Of a DNA stretch of 64,000 nt, positions 58,220-64,000 are shown in pieces (positions within the stretch are counted from its first letter, which is position 1; each line of letters starts with the position of its first letter). The position numbers and the translations under genes were made by a program. Location of the stretch: contig NZ_CP090366.1 in NCBI RefSeq assembly GCF_021432085.1, positions 4,526,001 to 4,590,000 of the forward strand, read 5' to 3'. Source of the stretch: Stutzerimonas kunmingensis. GTDB taxonomy: Bacteria; Pseudomonadota; Gammaproteobacteria; Pseudomonadales; Pseudomonadaceae. The notes below the pieces were generated by a model that was given only the letters and a program-made list of their open reading frames with translations, was not told where the DNA came from and did not search any database.

Positions 58220-59551
58220 ATGAGCCTGCACAAGGTTGTCTGGCAGGAAGGCATGCTGCTGCGTCCGCAGCACTTCCAGCAGAACGATCGCTACTACGAT
58301 CACCAACTCAAGGCGCGCACCCAGAAGCTGGGCAGCTATGCCTGGGGTTTCTTCAATTTGGAGATCGACCGCCAGTTCCTCAACATGGGCAAGCTGGTGC
58401 TCAGCCAGGCCAGAGGCATCCTGCCGGATGGCACGCTGTTCGAGCTGGGCAGCGAGCGCGAGCCACTGGCGCTGGACATTCCGCCGAACACCGGCAGTAC
58501 ACCGGTATACCTCGCGCTGCCACTGGTCACCGGCAACCACATCGAAACGCGTCGCCCCGAACAGAAGGACGTGCTGGCGCGCTACACCGCCCATGAGCTG
58601 GATGTCGCCGACTCCAATGCCGGCGACAGCAGCACCAGCCAGGTCAGCACCGGGCTGCCGGATTTCCGCCTGCTGCTGGGCGAGCAGCAGAGCGACCAGG
58701 CCTACGTGAAACTGCAGCTGTGCGAGGTGCTCGACACCACGCCGGACGGGGTCATCAGCCTCGACCCCGAGTTCATTCCGACCTACGTCAACTTCCAGGC
58801 CTCAGGCTATCTGCTGTCCTGCCTGAAGGAAGTGATCAGCATGCTCGCCCACCGCGGCGACACCCTCGCCGAGCGCATCAGCGCCACCGGCAAGGTCGGT
58901 GGCGCCGAGGTCGGCGACTTCATGATGCTGCAGCTGATCAACCGTCACGAACCGGTGCTGCGCCACTACCTGGGCGTGGAGCAGGTGCACCCGGAGCAGA
59001 TCTACCGCGACCTGCTTGGTCTGCTCGGCGAGCTGGCGACCTTCTCCAGCGAGAGCAAGCGCCCACGCCTGGAGGGTCGTTACCAGCACAGTGACCAGGG
59101 CGCGAGCTTCCGCAAGCTGATGGACGCGATCCGCCAGGTGCTGTCGATGGTGCTCGAGCAGCACGCCATTGAACTGCTGCTGCAGCAGCGCCAGTACGGC
59201 ATCCAGGTATCGCCACTGCACGATCACAAGCTGCTCGGCACGGCATCCTTCGTGCTTGCCGCCAGCGCTCAGTGCGATTCGGAAACCCTGCGCACCCGCC
59301 TGCCGGCGCACCTGAAGATCGGCCCGGTGGAGCGCATCCGCCAGCTGGTCAACCTGCATCTGCCGGGCATCCGCATCAAACCGCTGCCTGTGGCTCCGCG
59401 GCAGATCCCCTTCCATGCCGGCAAGACCTATTTCGCGCTGGAACTCAGCGCCGAAGACCAGGCGCAGCTGGAGCGCTCCGGCGGCTTTGCCTTCCATGTG
59501 TCCGGTGACTTCGCCGGGCTCGAACTGAAATTCTGGGCGGTCAGGGACTGA
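58220..59551 (+). CDS. tssK: T6SS baseplate protein TssK
   Basis: Baseplate subunit that links the T6SS baseplate to the membrane complex (TssL, TssM). The 443-residue product opens MSLHKVVWQEGMLLRPQHFQ, the family signature, followed by the shell, linker and head domains (for example LHRGD-like HRGDTLAERI and VSPLHDHKLLGTASFVLA). Length is normal for TssK. It lies between tssJ and tssL with only 2-5 bases between genes. Confidence 0.97.
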   Translation: MSLHKVVWQEGMLLRPQHFQQNDRYYDHQLKARTQKLGSYAWGFFNLEIDRQFLNMGKLVLSQARGILPDGTLFELGSEREPLALDIPPNTGSTPVYLALPLVTGNHIETRRPEQKDVLARYTAHELDVADSNAGDSSTSQVSTGLPDFRLLLGEQQSDQAYVKLQLCEVLDTTPDGVISLDPEFIPTYVNFQASGYLLSCLKEVISMLAHRGDTLAERISATGKVGGAEVGDFMMLQLINRHEPVLRHYLGVEQVHPEQIYRDLLGLLGELATFSSESKRPRLEGRYQHSDQGASFRKLMDAIRQVLSMVLEQHAIELLLQQRQYGIQVSPLHDHKLLGTASFVLAASAQCDSETLRTRLPAHLKIGPVERIRQLVNLHLPGIRIKPLPVAPRQIPFHAGKTYFALELSAEDQAQLERSGGFAFHVSGDFAGLELKFWAVRD

Positions 59552-59556
59552 GCGAC

Positions 59557-60438
59557 ATGATCAAGGAAATGGATTACGGACAGAACGACCACACGGTCAT
59601 CGTCAACCGCGCCGGCGAGGCCCCGGCACAGAGCCCGTTGACCGACTTCGACACCCCGCCGCGCTTCGAGCAGCTGGAGGAGCGGATGATCTACGCCGCC
59701 CGCCTGCGCCCGGCGGAAACCTTCAACATCAGTCTCAATCCGCTGGTGGCCGCCGCCTCACCGCTGCTCTCGGAAGTGGTACGGCTCAAGCACAGCCTGG
59801 ACAGCGAAGACCTGCAGGCACTGCACCGGCAATTGAGCAGCGCGATCAAGCTGTTCGAGCACCGCGCCCTGCACGACGGCGCCGAGAGCAGTCAGGTGAT
59901 GGCGGCGCGCTACGTGCTCTGCACCATTCTCGACGAGGCCGTAGTGACCACGCCCTGGGGCAACGAGAGCGAATGGTCGCAGATGAGCCTGCTGTCCTCC
60001 TTCCACAACGAAACCTTCGGCGGCGAGAAGTTCTTCCAGCTGCTCGAGCGGCTATCGCGCAACCCGGTCAAGCACCTGCCGATGCTCGAGCTGATGTACC
60101 TGTGCCTATCCCTCGGCTTCGAGGGCAAGTACCGCGTGTTGCCGCGCGGCATGCTCGAGCTGGAAGCGGTGCGCGACAGCCTCTACCGGCAGATCAGGCA
60201 GATGCGTGGCGACATACCGCGCGAGCTGTCGCCGCACTGGGAGGGCCTCAAGGACACCCGCCGGCGCCTGGTGCGCATCGTACCCTGGTGGATGGTCGCG
60301 CTGTTCACCCTGATGTGCCTCGGGGTGATCTACGGCGGCTTCGCCTGGGTCCTCGGCGAACAACGCGAGAGCGTGCTGCAGCCCTATCGCTCGCTGGACA
60401 TGGATGCCGGCGATTCCACCTTGTCAGGGATGAAATGA
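59557..60438 (+). CDS. tssL: T6SS membrane protein TssL (DotU/IcmH type)
   Basis: Inner-membrane protein of the T6SS membrane complex. The 293-residue product has a cytoplasmic helical DotU domain (LSSAIKLFEHRALHDGAESS, LDEAVVTTPWGNESEWSQMS) and one C-terminal membrane segment (about 245-270, PWWMVALFTLMCLGVIYGGF). No peptidoglycan-binding OmpA-like domain follows, so cell-wall anchoring must come from another subunit. It overlaps none of its neighbours but is 1 base from tssM. Confidence 0.96.
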   Translation: MIKEMDYGQNDHTVIVNRAGEAPAQSPLTDFDTPPRFEQLEERMIYAARLRPAETFNISLNPLVAAASPLLSEVVRLKHSLDSEDLQALHRQLSSAIKLFEHRALHDGAESSQVMAARYVLCTILDEAVVTTPWGNESEWSQMSLLSSFHNETFGGEKFFQLLERLSRNPVKHLPMLELMYLCLSLGFEGKYRVLPRGMLELEAVRDSLYRQIRQMRGDIPRELSPHWEGLKDTRRRLVRIVPWWMVALFTLMCLGVIYGGFAWVLGEQRESVLQPYRSLDMDAGDSTLSGMK

Positions 60439-60439
60439 G

Positions 60440-63400
60440 ATGAAGACGTTCTTCGGCAAACTCGGCGCCGTGCTGCGCCGAACCTGGGTCTGGAGCCTGC
60501 TGCTGGTCCTGCTGCTGGCGGTTCTGGTGTGGTTCGTCGGACCGCTGCTGGCGGTGAATGACCACCGCTTCTGGGAGTCATCCAGCAGTCGTCTGCTGAG
60601 CATCAGCGTCCTGTTCCTCGGCTGGGGCCTGGCCATGGTCTTCGCCAGCTGGCGCGCCAGCGTGCGCAAGAAGCGCGATGCCGAGGACCAGGACATTCAG
60701 GAGCAGCTGCGCCGCGACGGTCTGATCGGCGAGGAGCAACAGGAACTGCGCCATCGCTTCAAACAGGCGCTGCGCACCCTGAAAACCTCCAGCCTCTACC
60801 GCGGGCGCAGCGAGAAATGGCGCAGCGAGCTGCCCTGGTACCTGCTGATTGGCCCCCAGGGTAGCGGCAAGACCAGCCTGCTGGATTTCTCCGGGCTGGA
60901 TTTCCCGCTCAACCGCAGCGAGCAGCAGCGCCTGACCAAGGACGTTTCAGGCACCCGCTACGCCGATTGGTACTTCGCCGATCATGCCGTGCTGATCGAT
61001 ACCGCCGGCCGCTATCTGACCCAGCCCGACGTCGCCGTCGACGGTAGCGCCTGGGACACTCTGCTCGGCCTGCTGCGCAAGCGCCGTGCCCGACCGCTCA
61101 ACGGTGTACTGGTCAACCTGCCGGTGGATCAGCTGCTAGGCGGCAATGAACTGGAGCTGGAGAACCTTGCCCGTCAGGCTCGCCAGCGCCTGCATGAGAT
61201 CTACCAGCGCCTGGGCGTCGATGTACCCGTCTATCTGGTGCTGAGCAAGGCCGATCGGATTCTCGGTTTCGACGAGTTCTTCGATCAGCTGTCCCGCGAG
61301 GAAAGCGATCAGGTGCTCGGCGCCAGCTTCCGTAAGGAGCAGGACGGCAGCGATGCGCAGGTGGTACGCGAGGAGTTCGAGGAACTGCTGCGCCGGCTGA
61401 ACAGCCAGGTAATCATGCGCATGCACCAGGAACGTGACACCCAGCGCCGCGGACGCATCCTCGACTTTCCGCATCAGCTGGGGCAGATCGGCGAGCGCCT
61501 GAGCCTGTTCATCGAGCTCGCGTTTGCCGGCAACCGCTACCAGCGTGCCAGCCAGTTGCGTGGTTTCTACCTAACCAGCGCGCCGCAGCTGCGCGAAGGT
61601 CTCGACCCGCTCACTGCCGGCATCGGCCGCCAGCTCGGCCTGGCCAGCAGCGCTCTGCCGACCTTCCGCAGTGGTCGTGCACGCTTCATCAATCAACTGC
61701 TCAGCCGAGTGATCTTTCCCGAAGCCGAACTGGCGGGCCTCGACCAGCGCGAGGTCCGCCGCATCGACTGGGGCCAACGCGCGCTTTATGCGGGCGCCTT
61801 CGGTTGCCTAGTGCTGTTCGGCGGCGCCTGGGCACTGAACTTCTCCAGCAACCACGAGCGCCTCGAACAGCTGCGCGGCATCGCCCAGACGCTGGGCGGC
61901 GAACGCAAGACCATCGAGGTGGAAGACGAAGCACTGCGCACCCTCAAGGTGCTCGATGGCAGCTACGCGGCAACCCAAGTATTTCCGCCCAGGGACGATG
62001 TGTCCTGGCTACGCCGTGGTGGCCTGTATCAGGGCGAGGCGGTCGACCCGACATTGCACGACGCCTACCGCCGCGATCTGGAAACGCTGCTGCTGCCACG
62101 GGTCGCCCGGCAGCTGGAAGCGCAGATCCGCGCCAACCTGAATGATCGCGAACAGCTGCTCGGCAGCCTGCGCGCATACCTCATGCTGAACCTTGCCGAA
62201 CGCCGTGATGCGGCGTTTCTCAAGGACTGGCTGGCCGCCGACTGGTCGCTGCGCCATCCCGGCAATGCCGTGGCACAGCAGGGACTCAACACGCACTTTG
62301 CGCGGCTGCTGGAAGAATCCTTTGCGCCGTATCAGCTGAACGACAATCTGGTGGCCAAGGCCCGTGCCCAGCTACGCAGCGAATCGCTGGCGGCGGTGGT
62401 GTACCGCATGCTGCGCGATCAGGCGCGCAACCTTCCCGACTATCGACTGAACACCCAGCTCGGCCCGCAGGCGCCACTATTCGTCGGTGGCGATTACACG
62501 ATTCCCGGCTTCTATACCCAGCGCGGCTACCAAAAACTGTTCGTCGCTCAGGGCGCCGATCTGGTCAGCGAAATCCTCCGCGACAACTGGGTGCTGGGCG
62601 AAGGCGACAGCCTCAGCGCCAAGGACCTCGGCCGTCTGCTGGTGGAAATGGAGCAGCTGTACTTCCGCGATTATGCCGCGCACTGGAGTGAAGCGATCGC
62701 CCAGCTGAACATCCTCCCCGCCGGTAGTGCGGCCCTGGGTGCCGCGCAGCTCGCCGGGCTCACCGCTGCCAACTCGCCGCTGCTGCAACTGCTGCTGGAA
62801 GTACGCGAGAACACCCGCTTCGCCGGTCTGGCCGAGGCGACCGCCGGGGCCGGCGAGCTGGCCGAAGCGGCGCAAGGCGCGGGCGGCAAGCTCGGCAAGG
62901 CGGCCAAGCTGGCCACCGCTGCAGCCGAGCAGGCCCAGGCCGCCATGCTGAAGAATATCCCGGACACCGCGCGCAAGACCCTGGAGCGCCGCTTCGCACC
63001 GCTGCACCAGCTGCTCGACGAGAACGGCGCGGCTGGCCGAGAGCTGACGGCAAGCCTGCAGGCACTCGATGCTCTGCAATTGCAACTGGCCTCGCTGGCC
63101 CACGCCAGCGCACCGGAACAGGCCGCATTCGAGATGGCCAAGGCGCGCATGGGCGGTCAGCGCGACGCCATCAACCAGCTGCGCAGCAGTGCTGCTCGCC
63201 TACCGCAACCGGTCGGCAAGTGGCTGGGACTGCTGGCCGAGGACAGCTGGTCGCTGGTGCTCAGCGACGCCTATCACTACCTCAACCAGCGCTATCGCAA
63301 CGAGCTCTACGCCAGCTACCGCGGTTCGCTGCGCGAGCGTTACCCATTCAGCGCCCACAGCGCCAGCGACGTCGCCCTCGCCGACTTCCGCGAGTTCTTC

Positions 63401-63979
63401 AAGGCCCAGGGCCTGGCGGACAGCTTCTTCGAGCGCTACCTCAAGCCCTTCGTCAGCGGCAGCGCCGGCCAGTACCGGTTACGCCGGGTCGACGGTCGCG
63501 GCCTGCCGTTGTCCGAGCAGTTCCTCGCGCAGATGAGCCGCGCGCAAACCATTCGCCGCAGCTTCTTCGCCGAGAACCCCAACGAGCCGCTGATCCTGTT
63601 CAAGCTCGAGCCCTATTCGCTGGATTCGAGCCTCGGCCGGGCCGACTTCCGCTTCGGCAACCAGCAGATGGAGTATCGCCACGGTCCGATCGTGCAGACC
63701 GCATTCCGCTGGCCAGCCGAGGCCGACGACGGGCGCACCAGCCTGGTGGTGGAAGAACTCGGCGGCCGTCGCGTCGGCATCGAGAAGAACACCGGGCCCT
63801 GGTCGCTGTTCCGCTTGATCGACCTAATGCAGGTCGACTACCACAGCGGCCGCGACGTGCTGATGCTCAAGGCCGATCTCGGCGGCCTGCGCGCCAACTA
63901 CCTGCTGCATGCCCAGCGCTCGCCGAATCCGTTCGACCTCGCGCTGCTGCGCGGCTTCAAGCTGCCGGCAACACTGTGA
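60440..63979 (+). CDS. tssM: T6SS membrane protein TssM (IcmF)
   Basis: Large inner-membrane scaffold of the T6SS envelope complex. The 1179-residue product has two early membrane segments (about 15-37 and 50-70), a cytoplasmic NTPase-like domain with Walker A GPQGSGKT at 138-145 and DTAGRYL near 190, a third membrane segment near 447-468 and a long periplasmic part ending in the TssJ-binding C-terminus. The Walker A is intact, which is variable in the family. Its stop overlaps the start of the next gene (TGATG). Confidence 0.97.
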   Translation: MKTFFGKLGAVLRRTWVWSLLLVLLLAVLVWFVGPLLAVNDHRFWESSSSRLLSISVLFLGWGLAMVFASWRASVRKKRDAEDQDIQEQLRRDGLIGEEQQELRHRFKQALRTLKTSSLYRGRSEKWRSELPWYLLIGPQGSGKTSLLDFSGLDFPLNRSEQQRLTKDVSGTRYADWYFADHAVLIDTAGRYLTQPDVAVDGSAWDTLLGLLRKRRARPLNGVLVNLPVDQLLGGNELELENLARQARQRLHEIYQRLGVDVPVYLVLSKADRILGFDEFFDQLSREESDQVLGASFRKEQDGSDAQVVREEFEELLRRLNSQVIMRMHQERDTQRRGRILDFPHQLGQIGERLSLFIELAFAGNRYQRASQLRGFYLTSAPQLREGLDPLTAGIGRQLGLASSALPTFRSGRARFINQLLSRVIFPEAELAGLDQREVRRIDWGQRALYAGAFGCLVLFGGAWALNFSSNHERLEQLRGIAQTLGGERKTIEVEDEALRTLKVLDGSYAATQVFPPRDDVSWLRRGGLYQGEAVDPTLHDAYRRDLETLLLPRVARQLEAQIRANLNDREQLLGSLRAYLMLNLAERRDAAFLKDWLAADWSLRHPGNAVAQQGLNTHFARLLEESFAPYQLNDNLVAKARAQLRSESLAAVVYRMLRDQARNLPDYRLNTQLGPQAPLFVGGDYTIPGFYTQRGYQKLFVAQGADLVSEILRDNWVLGEGDSLSAKDLGRLLVEMEQLYFRDYAAHWSEAIAQLNILPAGSAALGAAQLAGLTAANSPLLQLLLEVRENTRFAGLAEATAGAGELAEAAQGAGGKLGKAAKLATAAAEQAQAAMLKNIPDTARKTLERRFAPLHQLLDENGAAGRELTASLQALDALQLQLASLAHASAPEQAAFEMAKARMGGQRDAINQLRSSAARLPQPVGKWLGLLAEDSWSLVLSDAYHYLNQRYRNELYASYRGSLRERYPFSAHSASDVALADFREFFKAQGLADSFFERYLKPFVSGSAGQYRLRRVDGRGLPLSEQFLAQMSRAQTIRRSFFAENPNEPLILFKLEPYSLDSSLGRADFRFGNQQMEYRHGPIVQTAFRWPAEADDGRTSLVVEELGGRRVGIEKNTGPWSLFRLIDLMQVDYHSGRDVLMLKADLGGLRANYLLHAQRSPNPFDLALLRGFKLPATL

Positions 63980-64000
63980 TGAGTGCAACGGTGTGCAGCT
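63979..64000 (+). CDS. Start of the next T6SS gene, cut by window edge
   Basis: ATG at 63979-63981 overlaps the tssM stop (TGATG) and begins MSATVCS before the window ends. TagF is often the next gene after tssM in Pseudomonas clusters of this type, but seven residues are not enough to name it. Confidence 0.45.

Overview
The window looks like a chromosome segment of a high-GC gammaproteobacterium of the Pseudomonas/Stutzerimonas stutzeri group. Reasons: the split B12-dependent ribonucleotide reductase (nrdJa/nrdJb), the order polA - DUF2782 gene - thrB near nrdJ, an ErsA-type small RNA downstream of polA, tandem DUF2388 genes, the three-gene pntAA-pntAB-pntB transhydrogenase, and strong G/C third-position bias. 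No phage, IS element or CRISPR array was recognised.

Layout. 1-9.0 kb: end of a YbaK-HDOD gene, then a minus-strand type II secretion operon gspE-F-G-H-I-J-K-L-M (no C, D or N here). 9.5-12.4 kb: proton-translocating transhydrogenase pntAA-pntAB-pntB. 12.5-15.1 kb: MdaB-like quinone reductase, SBF-type transporter, AraC regulator. 15.3-18.7 kb: DUF1127 gene, three tandem secreted DUF2388 proteins and a translationally coupled DUF4105 protein carrying two possible enzyme centres. 18.9-27.1 kb: a type VI secretion (T6SS) satellite module on the minus strand: hcp, vgrG, a VasX-like pore-forming effector and two membrane proteins that are probable immunity proteins, with the scar of a displaced effector between them. 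27.4-27.5 kb: ErsA-like sRNA. 27.6-40.4 kb: housekeeping block (polA, thrB, three phospholipid genes, ppnN, a frameshifted EamA gene, nrdJb/nrdJa, rpmG/rpmB). 40.7-51.2 kb: fatty-acyl or related carboxylic-acid catabolism (acyl-CoA ligase, IclR and TetR regulators, alpha/beta hydrolase, MFS transporter, two acyl-CoA dehydrogenases, a bifunctional hydratase/dehydrogenase). 51.5-55.8 kb: REC-HDOD protein, gabD, cytochrome c', cytochrome b. 55.96 kb: tRNA-Arg(CCG). 56.4 kb to the end: start of the core T6SS operon (small lipoprotein, tagH, tssJ, tssK, tssL, tssM, and the first bases of the next gene).

How the parts work together. The core T6SS operon at the right end encodes the membrane complex and baseplate parts; the hcp-vgrG-effector module 29 kb away would supply tube, spike and cargo to it. 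The effector module is tightly coupled by ATGA overlaps and has a candidate sigma-54 promoter, preceded by an array of TGCGCA palindromes placed where an enhancer-binding activator would be expected. The most interesting loci are this effector/immunity module with its scar, the in-frame palindromic insertion in vgrG, the ErsA-like RNA beside it, and the DUF2388 x3 - DUF4105 cluster.
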